Positions 1 to 7,358 are shown, counted from the stretch's first letter. The stretch: DNA of 64,000 nt from an uncultured Geobacteraceae bacterium (GCA_903939115.1 CAJAFV010000062.1:62001-126000); one strand, 5' to 3'. Made by a program: numbers and translations. Notes: generated from the letters alone by a model not told the origin.

Positions 1-2
1 CT

Positions 3-230
3 GCCGCTCGGGCGGCGCGGGCTGCTGCGAGAATCGGGGTGCCGGTTCGCTTCAAATCGACCGGTGGTGGTTCGGATGCCAACATCTTTAACAGCCGGGG
101 GCTGCCGTCCGTAGTGCTCAGCTGTGGGTATGAAAAGGTCCACACCACCGAAGAGCGGATTCCGTTGGCACAACCGGTGTTGCTGACGGAGTGGGTGTTG
201 GCTATTATTGACGATTCACCGGCGAAGTGA
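3..230 (+). CDS. M20-family metallopeptidase, C-terminal end (partial)
   Basis: The reading frame is open from the first bases of the window, so the start lies outside. The 75 visible residues contain GGGSDANIFNSRGLPSVVL followed by GYEKVHTTEER. This is the C-terminal catalytic-domain signature of M20 exopeptidases of the tripeptidase/PepT type. The histidine of VHTTEE matches the last zinc ligand of the family. The likely role is cytoplasmic di- or tripeptide hydrolysis. The exact substrate cannot be read from this fragment. It is separated from the sulfur genes by about 250 bases with their own promoter, so it is probably not part of that operon. Confidence 0.8.
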   Translation, partial: AARAARAAARIGVPVRFKSTGGGSDANIFNSRGLPSVVLSCGYEKVHTTEERIPLAQPVLLTEWVLAIIDDSPAK

Positions 231-303
231 AGAATTTTAACGGTCAGGTTTGAGGATCAAAGCACAATAGTATATAATGTTTGTAGATATTATGTTTTTT
301 GTA

Positions 304-332
304 TTGACAGCGTAGTTTTGTTTTGGTAGTGT
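304..332 (+). promoter_or_regulatory. sigma70-type promoter upstream of dsrE2/cysE
   Basis: TTGACA at 304-309, a 17-base spacer and TAGTGT at 327-332 form a good -35/-10 pair ahead of the DsrE2 gene. The octamer TGTGAACG overlaps the -10 and start region (330-337). The same octamer lies at nearly the same place in the metY promoter (1935-1942). The transcript would have a leader of about 140 bases. Confidence 0.5.
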
Positions 333-387
333 GAACGTGAAAACAGACGGCATGAGTTAAAGTCCATGCTTTTGACATACACATTTA

Positions 388-459
388 ACAACTGACCAGA
401 AAAACTGGAGGTCAAGGAAAGTGCGGGTCTGCATACTCTCCTTGACCTCTTTAAGTTGT
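388..459 (+). repeat. nested inverted repeats in the dsrE2 leader
   Basis: GAGGTCAAGGA (408-418) is the perfect reverse complement of 439-449, giving an 11-bp stem with a 20-base loop. Around it, ACAACT (388-393) pairs with AGTTGT (454-459). A small CCAG/CTGG hairpin (396-408) is an alternative to part of the main stem. The run after the stem (TTTAAGTTGT) is too weak for a confident intrinsic terminator. The hairpin ends about 20 bases before the ribosome-binding site AAGGAG, so it could affect translation or transcript stability. Its function is unknown. Confidence 0.45.
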
Positions 460-481
460 CACAGCAGCAAAGGAGTCCGTT

Positions 482-961
482 ATGGCAGAAAAGAAAAAGC
501 TTTCCATCATCAGTATGAGTGGGGATTTTGACAAAGTTATTGCCGTGTTTACGCTGGCATCCGGGGCAGCGGCGGTTGGGTATGAAGTCAACATCTTCTT
601 TACCTTCTGGGGTCTTAACAGCATCAAAAAAGTGACCGGTCACAGTTTTATCGGCAGCGGACTTATGGCCCGGTTTTTCAACTTCCTGCTTGGGGGGCGA
701 AAGAGTCTGCCGCTCAGTCGCCTCAACTTTGGTGGTCTCAGCCCGATACTTATGACCGGCATGATGAAAGGGAAAAATGTCGCTACGCTGGAGGAGTTAT
801 TTGATGCCTCCAAGGCGCTGAAAGTTAATTTTTATGCGTGTGAAATGGCGATGCACGTGCTGGGGTTGACCAGAGCAGATTTTATTCCGGAAGTTAAGGA
901 TGTTCTTGGTGTTGCCTCCTTTCTTGAGCTTTCGGAAGGTGGGCAGACGCTGTTTATATGA
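482..961 (+). CDS. DsrE/DsrF/DrsH-like (DsrE2) family protein
   Basis: A 159-residue protein with an N-terminal beta strand (KLSIISMSGDFDKVIAVFTLASG) and a DsrE-type alpha/beta fold. The hydrophobic NIFFTFWGLNSIKK stretch and the C-terminal cysteine in FYACEMAMHVLGL are typical of the DsrE2 subgroup. Family members are proposed to carry or transfer sulfane sulfur through that cysteine, often beside TusA and rhodaneses. It starts at ATG with AAGGAG about 7 bases upstream and is followed by cysE after 57 bases. Its place at the head of the sulfur-assimilation block supports a role in sulfur relay. The exact donor and acceptor are unknown. Confidence 0.75.
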   Translation: MAEKKKLSIISMSGDFDKVIAVFTLASGAAAVGYEVNIFFTFWGLNSIKKVTGHSFIGSGLMARFFNFLLGGRKSLPLSRLNFGGLSPILMTGMMKGKNVATLEELFDASKALKVNFYACEMAMHVLGLTRADFIPEVKDVLGVASFLELSEGGQTLFI

Positions 962-1018
962 GAAAATGGTGTAATCAAATCAGATTGAAGAGTTTCATGA
1001 AAAAGAAAGGAGAGCTCA

Positions 1019-1885
1019 GTGGCCCCACAGAATGCTCATAAAGCTACCGTATCAAGTATCCACCAGGAGCGGAGCGTAAATCGGGATAAACCTGAGGTCA
1101 GTGACCAGGTCTGGGCGCGACTTCGACAGGACGTGTATGAAACGGCAAAGTCAGAATCGATGCTGGCCGGGTACCTGCATGATACGGTACTTAAACATGC
1201 GACACTGGAGAGCTCAATCTCGTATTTCCTTGCCGGAAAACTTGCATCCGCCTACCTGACGACAACGTCGCTCCGTGATGTTTTTTATGATGCACTTACC
1301 TCTTCAGAAAATATTCGCGATGCGATACGCCGCGACCTCCAGGCTGTACTGGAGCGCGATCCGGCCGCTGGGAGTTTTGCGCTGCCGTATCTCAATTTCA
1401 AGGGTTTTCAAGCGCTGCAGTCGTATCGTGTCGCCCACTGGTTATGGGAGAGTGGTCGTCACCCGTTGGCACTCTATCTGCAAAGCCGCATTTCCGAAAC
1501 GTTTGCGGTCGATATCCACCCCGCAGCCCGCATCGGTAAAGGGATACTGATCGATCATGGCACCAGTGTTGTCATTGGTGAAACTGCCGTTGTCGGCGAT
1601 GACGTCTCCATGCTGCACGAGGTTACGCTGGGAGGTACCGGCAAGGAGTCAGGCGACCGGCACCCCAAAGTCGGCAATGGCGTTTTGATAGGGGCGGGGG
1701 CTAAAATTCTTGGTAACATCATAATAGGTGATGGCTCAAAAATCGCCGCCGGTAGTGTCGTTCTGAACGAGGTTCCGCCGCATTCCACTGTTGCCGGTAT
1801 TCCGGCCCGGGTGGTTGGAAAGCCAAAATCGGCTGAACCTGGCAAACAGATGGATCAATATGTTGAGTTTGATTACGCCATCTAA
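1019..1885 (+). CDS. cysE: serine O-acetyltransferase
   Basis: CysE transfers acetyl from acetyl-CoA to L-serine, making O-acetylserine for cysteine synthesis. The 288-residue protein has an N-terminal helical domain (about 28-160) and a hexapeptide-repeat beta helix. Catalytic residues match E. coli CysE: Asp165 (DIHPAA), His180 (IDHGTS) and His215 (DRHPKV), with the VTLGGTGK CoA loop. The chain ends in isoleucine, as in enzymes whose tail docks into the CysK active site to form cysteine synthase complex. The start is GTG at 1019 with AAAGGAG 8 bases upstream. The first 25 residues are poorly conserved, so a later start is possible. No cysK is in this window. Confidence 0.93.
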   Translation: MAPQNAHKATVSSIHQERSVNRDKPEVSDQVWARLRQDVYETAKSESMLAGYLHDTVLKHATLESSISYFLAGKLASAYLTTTSLRDVFYDALTSSENIRDAIRRDLQAVLERDPAAGSFALPYLNFKGFQALQSYRVAHWLWESGRHPLALYLQSRISETFAVDIHPAARIGKGILIDHGTSVVIGETAVVGDDVSMLHEVTLGGTGKESGDRHPKVGNGVLIGAGAKILGNIIIGDGSKIAAGSVVLNEVPPHSTVAGIPARVVGKPKSAEPGKQMDQYVEFDYAI

Positions 1886-1909
1886 TTACCGTGAAATATG
1901 TATTTGTTG

Positions 1910-1938
1910 TTGACATAACATGTGTGGTTTGGTATGTG
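1910..1938 (+). promoter_or_regulatory. sigma70-type promoter of metY
   Basis: TTGACA at 1910-1915 and TATGTG at 1933-1938 are separated by 17 bases, predicting transcription from about 1945. The octamer TGTGAACG at 1935-1942 repeats the element seen in the promoter at 304-332, which suggests a shared regulator. It directly precedes the attenuator-like terminator in the metY leader. Confidence 0.55.
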
Positions 1939-1976
1939 AACGAACAAGAACTATGATCAACTGTTTAGGCAACTGT

Positions 1977-2008
1977 ACCCATTTCTGTTCGGATGGGTTT
2001 TTTATTTT
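1977..2008 (+). terminator. intrinsic terminator inside the metY leader (candidate attenuator)
   Basis: ACCCATTT (1977-1984) pairs with GGATGGGT (1991-1998), including two G-U pairs, around the loop CTGTTC. A T-rich run follows (1998-2008, with one A). It lies between the metY promoter and the metY start, about 20 bases before the ATG. It could end cysE transcription, attenuate metY, or both. CGAACAAGAA (1941-1950) can pair with TTCTGTTCG (1983-1991), which would break the terminator. That left arm overlaps the predicted transcription start, so this alternative pairing is uncertain. Confidence 0.6.
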
Positions 2009-2027
2009 CTGCAGACAGGATAGATAT

Positions 2028-3272
2028 ATGACACAGACACTTCGCTTTGATTCACTGCTTGTGCATGGCGGCCTGGAGGCAGGGCCTGCCGGGGCGACTT
2101 CAGTGCCGATAGTTCAGTCAAGTTCGTTTGCCTATGAAACCGCCGAGGGGTTGGAGGATGTTTTTCGGGGCAGGGCAGTCGGATCCGTCTATACCCGTAT
2201 CGGCAACCCGACGACTGAGGCACTGGAAAAGCGCCTGGCCCTGCTTGAAGGTGGTGGGACTGCAATTGCCACCGCATCCGGTATGGCGGCTATAACCACG
2301 GCAGTTTTGACTATTCTGCGTTCAGGTGATGAAATCCTCTCTTCGTCATCTCTATTTGGTGGTACTTTCTCGCTCTTTCGGGATACTCTTTCCAACTACG
2401 GCATTACAGCGACCTTTGTCGATCCGCTCGATCTGGACGGCTTCAGGAACGCCATCAACGAACGGACCCGATTGCTTTTTGTCGAGACAATCGGCAACCC
2501 GAAGCTGGATGTCCCGGATGTACCGGCGCTTGCCCGGATCGCTCACGAAGCCGGTCTCCCCATCATGGTTGATTCCACTGTTTCAACGCCCTATTTAGCG
2601 ACCGGAGCAGCGCTTGAAGCCGATATCCTTGCCTATTCCACCAGCAAATATATCAACGGTACCGGCACAACCATTGGCGGTGTCATTGTCGACCGGGGTG
2701 TCTTTGACTGGAACAGTCCCAAGTTTCCGCATTTCGAACAGTTTCATAAAAAATACCGCGCCTTTGCCTTCACCGCCCGGGCCCGCAAGCTTGTGCATAA
2801 AGATGTAGGCGCCTGCGCTGCGCCGTTCAACTCCTACCTCCTCACTGAAGGCGTGCAAACCCTGGCGCTGCGCATGGAGCGCCACTGTTCAAGCGCAGTG
2901 GCACTGGCCCGTTTTCTTAAAGATCACCCAAAAGTTGCCTGGGTCAGTTATCCGGGACTTGAAGATTCACCGCACCATGAAATTGCTACAAAACTTTACG
3001 GCGGACGCTACGGCGGTCTTTTGGCGTTCGGCACCGGTGACAAAGCTTCCGCCTTTAAAGTTATCAACGGGCTCAAGCTGGCAAAAAACCTTGCCAACAT
3101 CGGCGACGCCAAGACTCTGGTCATCCATCCGGCCAGTACCATCTGCGCTGACTATAATGGCGAGGAAAAAGCTCTGATGGGAGTTACGGAAGACCTGATC
3201 CGGGTGTCGGTTGGTATTGAAGACAGCCTCGATATTATTGATGATTTCAAGCAGGCACTCGATGGAATTTAG
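2028..3272 (+). CDS. metY: O-acetylhomoserine sulfhydrylase-type Cys/Met metabolism PLP enzyme
   Basis: A 414-residue PLP enzyme of the Cys/Met metabolism family. It shows YTRIGNPTTEALEKRLA near the N-terminus, ATASGMAAI, and a PLP-binding lysine in AYSTSKYINGTGTTIGG. The likely reaction is replacement of the acetyl group of O-acetylhomoserine by sulfide or a thiocarboxylate, giving homocysteine. The start is ATG at 2028 (MTQTLRFDSLLVHGG) because similarity begins there. The frame is open upstream, but that stretch is the terminator-containing leader. It is followed at 16-22 base spacing by two ThiS-like genes, an E1-like gene and a JAMM protease. This matches the Wolinella hcy/metY locus, which favours MetY over cystathionine synthases. 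Confidence 0.85.
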   Translation: MTQTLRFDSLLVHGGLEAGPAGATSVPIVQSSSFAYETAEGLEDVFRGRAVGSVYTRIGNPTTEALEKRLALLEGGGTAIATASGMAAITTAVLTILRSGDEILSSSSLFGGTFSLFRDTLSNYGITATFVDPLDLDGFRNAINERTRLLFVETIGNPKLDVPDVPALARIAHEAGLPIMVDSTVSTPYLATGAALEADILAYSTSKYINGTGTTIGGVIVDRGVFDWNSPKFPHFEQFHKKYRAFAFTARARKLVHKDVGACAAPFNSYLLTEGVQTLALRMERHCSSAVALARFLKDHPKVAWVSYPGLEDSPHHEIATKLYGGRYGGLLAFGTGDKASAFKVINGLKLAKNLANIGDAKTLVIHPASTICADYNGEEKALMGVTEDLIRVSVGIEDSLDIIDDFKQALDGI

Positions 3273-3287
3273 CCAGGGAGAAATGAC

Positions 3288-3479
3288 ATGCTGACGATAA
3301 AAGTAAATGGTCGTGAAGAAAAACTGAAAATCGGGTGCCGAACGAGCGTCTATCTTGATGTCCTGCTGAAAATACTCGAATCTGATGTTACGCAGGTAAC
3401 ACTTAACGGAGCAACAATTACCAGTCGCGAATTCGAACATACCACCGTTAATAGCGGCGATTCGCTACTACTGAAATAG
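3288..3479 (+). CDS. ThiS/MoaD-like ubiquitin-fold protein lacking the terminal di-glycine
   Basis: A 63-residue protein starting MLTIKVNGREEKLKIG, with the beta-grasp pattern of sulfur carriers (VTLNGATITSREFEHTTVNSGDSLLL). It stops at ...LLLK, where ThiS proteins continue into hydrophobic-GG. It therefore cannot be adenylated and thiocarboxylated in the usual way. It has a good ribosome-binding site (GGGAG, 7-8 bases before the ATG) and sits between metY and the complete carrier gene. That argues for a kept gene rather than noise. It might be a structural partner, an inhibitor or a decaying copy of the carrier. No function is established. Confidence 0.7.
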   Translation: MLTIKVNGREEKLKIGCRTSVYLDVLLKILESDVTQVTLNGATITSREFEHTTVNSGDSLLLK

Positions 3480-3500
3480 TACGGCTTAAGGAGCTATCAG

Positions 3501-3713
3501 ATGAACATATCTATTAATGGCAAAGAAACAATTATCTCTGAAAACAGTGACCGCACGGTTGATTCCTTACTTGAAGAGTTGGATGTGTCGCAACGTTTAT
3601 ACGTTACTGTTGAATTGAACGGCGAGATTCTGGAGCGTCCGGCATATGAGACGACGCCGGTCAAAGAGGGCGATGTTATCGAATTCTTATACTTTATGGG
3701 TGGAGGACGCTGA
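3501..3713 (+). CDS. hcyS: sulfur-carrier protein, ThiS family (HcyS-like), with masked C-terminus GGGR
   Basis: A 70-residue beta-grasp protein (MNISINGKETIIS ... VTVELNGEILERPAYE ... VKEGDVIEFLYFMGGGR). ThiS-type carriers end in exposed Gly-Gly, which is adenylated and converted to a thiocarboxylate. Here an arginine follows the glycines (67-70), so a protease must trim it first. The JAMM protease two genes downstream is the obvious candidate. In Wolinella succinogenes HcyS is made with an extra C-terminal residue that HcyD removes, and the thiocarboxylate feeds MetY. SD AAGGAG lies about 7 bases before the ATG. The hcyF start follows 1 base after the stop. Confidence 0.85.
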   Translation: MNISINGKETIISENSDRTVDSLLEELDVSQRLYVTVELNGEILERPAYETTPVKEGDVIEFLYFMGGGR

Positions 3714-3714
3714 C

Positions 3715-4527
3715 ATGCTGACTGAATCTCAAATCGAACGCTACTCACGACATATTATTCTGAAAGAGGTTGGCGGCAAAGGGCAGCAGAAGCTGCTTGA
3801 CGGCAAGGTGCTGATTATCGGCGCCGGCGGTTTGGGCGCGCCGGTCGCCCTCTATCTGGCTGCGGCTGGGGTTGGGACTATCGGCCTGGCCGACGCCGAC
3901 GATGTCGATCTCTCTAACCTGCAGCGCCAAGTGATCCATTTTACCGCCGACATCGGTAAGCCGAAGGTGGAATCGGCCCGCGATAAAATTGAAGCCATCA
4001 ATCCTGACGTAACGGTTATCACCTACAAGGAGTGGGTAACGGCCGCCAATATCGCCGGAATTATCGCCGATTATGACTTTGTCATTGACGGTACCGATAA
4101 CTTTGCTGCCAAGTTCCTCATCAATGATGCCTGTGTACTTGCCGGCAAGCCGTACTCTCACGGCGGCATCCTGCAGTTCGTCGGTCAGACCATTACGATA
4201 CTTCCCGGCCAGTCACCCTGTTACCGCTGCCTGTTTCCCCAGCCTCCTCCCAAAGATGCAATTCCCACCTGTTCTCAGGCCGGCGTCATTGGCGTTCTTC
4301 CGGGAGTGATAGGTTCCATCCAGGCCACTGAAGCAATCAAATTCCTGCTTGGAAAAGGTAAACTGCTGGCGGGGCGGATCCTCATGTATGACGCTCTCGA
4401 TATGAAGTTCCGTGATGTCGAGATCAAGCGTAATGCCAACTGTCCGATTTGCGGCGAACATCCGACCATTACCGAGCTGAAAGATGAGTTGGATGCGTTG
4501 ACGGTCTGCGACCTCAAGGAATCCTGA
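3715..4527 (+). CDS. hcyF: E1-like sulfur-carrier adenylyltransferase (ThiF/MoeB/HcyF)
   Basis: A 270-residue ThiF/MoeB-family enzyme that activates the carrier C-terminus as acyl-adenylate. It shows the nucleotide motif GAGGLG (36-41), the DDVDLSNLQRQ loop, a CYRC/CPIC pair of zinc-binding CxxC motifs and the QAGVIGVLPGVIGSIQATEA region. The start is ATG at 3715 with GGAGG 8 bases upstream inside the carrier gene's end. A longer open frame exists upstream but overlaps hcyS out of frame. Tight packing with hcyS and hcyD shows the intended partner. A second role in thiamine or molybdopterin sulfur transfer cannot be excluded. Confidence 0.9.
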   Translation: MLTESQIERYSRHIILKEVGGKGQQKLLDGKVLIIGAGGLGAPVALYLAAAGVGTIGLADADDVDLSNLQRQVIHFTADIGKPKVESARDKIEAINPDVTVITYKEWVTAANIAGIIADYDFVIDGTDNFAAKFLINDACVLAGKPYSHGGILQFVGQTITILPGQSPCYRCLFPQPPPKDAIPTCSQAGVIGVLPGVIGSIQATEAIKFLLGKGKLLAGRILMYDALDMKFRDVEIKRNANCPICGEHPTITELKDELDALTVCDLKES

Positions 4528-4528
4528 G

Positions 4529-4930
4529 ATGATTGAAATTCCGAAAACAATTCATGACGACATGATCACCCACGCTCAGGAAGGATTCCCACTTGAGGTC
4601 TGCGGGATTTTGGGCGGAGCCGGCGACACTGTTTCGGTGAATTATCGAATGACCAATACTGATGCCAGCAACGAGCATTTCATGATGGACCCCAAGGAGC
4701 AGTTTGCCGTGGTCAAAGAGCTTCGGGCAAAGGGGCTATCCATGCTGGCCATCTATCACTCTCACCCCGAAACCCCGGCCAGGCCTTCTGAAGAGGATAT
4801 CAAGCTGGCACTCACTCCGGATGTCTCATATGTGATTGTCTCGCTCGCCGATGCGGCAGTACCGGTCATCAAATCCTTTAAAATAGGCTCTGGAAACGTA
4901 GAAGTTGAACCGATAGAGATAATAATATAG
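4529..4930 (+). CDS. hcyD: JAMM/MPN+ metalloprotease (Mec+/HcyD-like)
   Basis: A 133-residue protein containing the complete JAMM zinc site: Glu23 (PLEVCG), His77 and His79 (YHSHP), then Ser87 and Asp90 at the canonical x7 and x2 spacing. Prokaryotic relatives (Mec+ of Mycobacterium, HcyD of Wolinella) cleave residues or amino acids from the C-terminus of ThiS-like carriers. Here the substrate is most likely the upstream carrier ending GGGR. It could unmask Gly-Gly, or release product after sulfur transfer. It starts one base after the hcyF stop. An 87-base gap with a possible promoter follows. Confidence 0.87.
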   Translation: MIEIPKTIHDDMITHAQEGFPLEVCGILGGAGDTVSVNYRMTNTDASNEHFMMDPKEQFAVVKELRAKGLSMLAIYHSHPETPARPSEEDIKLALTPDVSYVIVSLADAAVPVIKSFKIGSGNVEVEPIEIII

Positions 4931-4959
4931 AAAATCTGTAGATAATAAGAAAATATCGC

Positions 4960-4988
4960 TTGACAGCTGAAATCAATTTTGGCACTAT
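4960..4988 (+). promoter_or_regulatory. possible promoter of the sulfite reductase gene
   Basis: TTGACA at 4960-4965 is followed after 17 bases by CACTAT (4983-4988), a poor but usable -10. It lies in the 87-base gap between hcyD and the sulfite reductase, about 30 bases before the ATG. The -35 is perfect and the -10 matches only three of six consensus bases. Confidence 0.35.
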
Positions 4989-5017
4989 CCAGTTAACACA
5001 TACTTGGAGTTATTTCG

Positions 5018-5965
5018 ATGGCCGATGTAAAGCAGACAAAGATTGATCTGAACAACCTTAAAGCCGGCGGCTTCATCAAGGAGCGCGGCAAGGATCTTTT
5101 TACCGTGCGCCTTCGTGTTCCAGGTGGCAGAATGAGTGTGCCGCGCCTGAAGAAGATCGCCGAAGTCGCTGAAAAATTCGGTGGTGAGTTTGTCCATCTG
5201 TCTGTCCGTCAATCCATTGAGCTGATTAACATCAACTTCAAAGACTTTGATGCTGTTGTCGAGGAGTTGGGAGAAAAAAGCCAGAAAGTAGCTTCGTGCG
5301 GTGCGCGCGTGCGTGTGCCGGTCGCCTGTGGCGGCTGTGAATATAATCCCAATGGCCTGGTTGATACGCAAAAATCTGCTCTTGAAGTTGACGAAAAACT
5401 GTTCGGCACACCGACCGGTCACCACAAATTTAAAGTTGCCTTTGCCGGTTGTCCTTTTGACTGCCCCAAGTCTTCTACCAACGATGTCGGTTTTTCCGGA
5501 GCCATCGAGCCGGTGTTGGATAAAGCAACCTGCATCAGTTGCGGCCTCTGTGTTAAAAGCTGTGTTCCAAAAGCGCTCGTCATGGGAGAAGACAATAAAC
5601 CGGTGCTGACAGCGGAAAAATGCATCTGGTGCGGTGATTGTGTCAAGGTCTGTCCGACTGAAGCATGGAGCGTTAAAAAGAAAGGCTACACCGTTCGTAT
5701 CGGCGGCAAATGGGGACGCAATCCGTTAGTGGGGACGCTGTTCGCCACGTTCCTCCCCGAAGATAAAGCGGTCGAATTCATTGCCGCTGTCCTTGAATGG
5801 TACAAGCAGAAAGCTGAAGGTCTTGGCCGCATCAGATTGGGTGATACTATTATCAAGGAAGGCCCTGATGCGCTTCTAAATCATCTGCGCAGCCAGTTTC
5901 CTGATTACACAGTAGCGAAAACCATCGCTCCGCAGATTATCCAGACTCAAGTTGGTATGAATTAA
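5018..5965 (+). CDS. siroheme sulfite reductase-like protein fused to a 2[4Fe-4S] ferredoxin domain
   Basis: A 315-residue reductase likely to make sulfide from sulfite. Residues 25-70 hold the ferredoxin-like half-domain ending in HLSVRQSIEL. The siroheme/[4Fe-4S] region follows, with the expected C-x3-C at 145/149 (GCPFDC). The first pair is odd: C104-x2-C107 with Asn at 110, where C-x5-C is usual. Two ferredoxin clusters follow (C172/175/178/182 and C202/205/208/212). It resembles the single-chain Dsr-like reductases of anaerobes more than CysI. Position between hcyD and tusA, upstream of the sulfate activation genes, indicates an assimilatory role. ATG with TTGGAG upstream. Confidence 0.8.
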   Translation: MADVKQTKIDLNNLKAGGFIKERGKDLFTVRLRVPGGRMSVPRLKKIAEVAEKFGGEFVHLSVRQSIELININFKDFDAVVEELGEKSQKVASCGARVRVPVACGGCEYNPNGLVDTQKSALEVDEKLFGTPTGHHKFKVAFAGCPFDCPKSSTNDVGFSGAIEPVLDKATCISCGLCVKSCVPKALVMGEDNKPVLTAEKCIWCGDCVKVCPTEAWSVKKKGYTVRIGGKWGRNPLVGTLFATFLPEDKAVEFIAAVLEWYKQKAEGLGRIRLGDTIIKEGPDALLNHLRSQFPDYTVAKTIAPQIIQTQVGMN

Positions 5966-5979
5966 AAGGAGAAATTTTC

Positions 5980-6207
5980 ATGCAGACCATAGACCTGCGT
6001 GGTGTCAGCTGTCCCACTAACTTTGTGAAGGCCAAACTGGCTCTGGAAGACCTTGACGATGGCATGATTGCCCAAATCCTGCTTGATGATGGCGAACCGG
6101 TTAAGAATGTACCGCGTAGCCTCAAAGCTGACGGTCACAAGCTTCTTGGCCTTACGCAGACGGAAGAAGGTTACTACATTCTCGAACTGAAAAAGATAGA
6201 AGAATAA
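5980..6207 (+). CDS. tusA: TusA-family sulfurtransferase
   Basis: A 75-residue TusA/SirA-fold protein with [19 protein letters not shown] at the N-terminus. Cys11 is the conserved sulfane-sulfur acceptor. The usual CPxP motif is CPTN here, a variant common in sulfur-metabolism TusA proteins. It lies 14 bases after the sulfite reductase with SD AAGGAG. It probably carries sulfur, or assists the reductase or the thiocarboxylate pathway. MnmA downstream, which needs persulfide for tRNA thiolation, is another possible client. Confidence 0.82.
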   Translation: MQTIDLRGVSCPTNFVKAKLALEDLDDGMIAQILLDDGEPVKNVPRSLKADGHKLLGLTQTEEGYYILELKKIEE

Positions 6208-6224
6208 TTCACGCATATATTTTT

Positions 6225-6253
6225 TTGGCAGCAAAATCTATAAATACTATAGA
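6225..6253 (+). promoter_or_regulatory. sigma70-type promoter of sbp and the sulfate operon
   Basis: TTGGCA (6225-6230), a 17-base spacer and TATAGA (6248-6253) lie 20 bases before the sbp start. AAGGAGAG then serves as ribosome-binding site. This suggests a separate transcript beginning with sbp. Confidence 0.5.
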
Positions 6254-6272
6254 AAAATTAAAGGAGAGAAAA

Positions 6273-7277
6273 ATGAAATTGAACAGAATCACAACAACCC
6301 TCACAGCACTTGCATTAACATTGTCCACATCAACTGCAGTACTCGCTGCCGATGTCACACTTCTCAACGTCTCCTACGACCCAACCCGCGAACTGTACAC
6401 TGACTTCAACAAGTCGTTTGCAGCATACTGGAAAGGAAAAACCGGAGACAATGTCACCATCAAGCAGTCCCACGGTGGCTCCGGCAAACAGGCGAGGGCA
6501 GTTATCGATGGTTTGGAGGCCGATGTCGTCACCCTCGCGCTTGCGTATGATATTGATGCCATCGCCGAAAAAGGGCTGATCAAGCCGGGGTGGCAAAAAG
6601 AGCTGCCTCACAATAGCTCGCCGTACACTTCCTCTATCGTCTTTCTCGTACGCAAGGGGAACCCCAAGCATATAAAAAACTGGGACGACCTGATCAAGCC
6701 GGGCGTCGCTGTTATTACCCCGAACCCCAAAACCTCCGGTGGCGCCCGTTGGAATTACCTGGCAGCCTGGGCCTTTGCTCTTCATCAGCCGGGTGGCAAC
6801 GAAGCCAAAGCGAAAGAATTTGTCTCCAAGCTTCTCAAAAATGTTCCGGTGCTTGACTCTGGAGCCCGTGGGTCAACCAACACGTTTGTGCAACGCGGCC
6901 TGGGCGATGTTCTGCTGGCCTGGGAGAACGAAGCATTCCTTGCCATCAACGAACTGGGCCCGGACAAATTTGATGTTGTAACACCGCCGGAAAGCATCCT
7001 GGCCGAACCGCCGGTAACCGTAATCGACAAGGTAGCCGACAGACGCGGTACCCGCAAAGTGGCAGAAGCATACCTGAACTACCTCTATACCGACGAAGGT
7101 CAAAAGATTGCCGCCAAGCATTACTATCGCCCGATCAATACCAAAATCCCGATCAAGCTTGCCAAGATATTTAAATTATATACCATCGACAAGGATTTCG
7201 GCGGTTGGCAGAAAGCACAGAAAACACACTTTGCAGATGGCGGCACGTTCGACCAGATCTACGCACCTGCAAAATAA
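6273..7277 (+). CDS. sbp: sulfate-binding periplasmic protein of the sulfate ABC importer
   Basis: A 334-residue solute-binding protein with a Sec signal peptide (hydrophobic 6-22, cleavage near AVLAA-DV). The mature protein begins [15 protein letters not shown], followed by [30 protein letters not shown]. This is the classic Sbp/CysP pattern. It binds sulfate (possibly thiosulfate) and delivers it to CysT/CysW/CysA, encoded 4.6 kb downstream. The start is set at 6273 by the strong AAGGAGAG and the signal peptide. An upstream ATG at 6225 falls in the promoter. Unusually the CODH-like and NMT1-type transport genes lie between it and its permeases. Confidence 0.93.
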   Translation: MKLNRITTTLTALALTLSTSTAVLAADVTLLNVSYDPTRELYTDFNKSFAAYWKGKTGDNVTIKQSHGGSGKQARAVIDGLEADVVTLALAYDIDAIAEKGLIKPGWQKELPHNSSPYTSSIVFLVRKGNPKHIKNWDDLIKPGVAVITPNPKTSGGARWNYLAAWAFALHQPGGNEAKAKEFVSKLLKNVPVLDSGARGSTNTFVQRGLGDVLLAWENEAFLAINELGPDKFDVVTPPESILAEPPVTVIDKVADRRGTRKVAEAYLNYLYTDEGQKIAAKHYYRPINTKIPIKLAKIFKLYTIDKDFGGWQKAQKTHFADGGTFDQIYAPAK

Positions 7278-7282
7278 CCAGA

Positions 7283-7309
7283 ATGCGGGGCAGGTATTCT
7301 GCCCCGCAT
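7283..7309 (+). repeat. strong GC-rich hairpin between sbp and the CODH-like gene
   Basis: ATGCGGGGCAG (7283-7293) and its exact reverse complement (7299-7309) form an 11-bp stem with the loop GTATT. No T-run follows, so it is unlikely to be a simple terminator. It may protect the sbp mRNA 3' end or cause partial polarity, letting sbp be expressed above the downstream genes. Confidence 0.6.
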
Positions 7310-7358
7310 CCTCCATTCTACTGTCAGGTTGTGCATGATCCCAAGAGAGAGGAAGCGC

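Noticed and set aside
2002-2395. Minus-strand open frames across metY
   Set aside because: They are antisense shadows of metY, without SD or motif.
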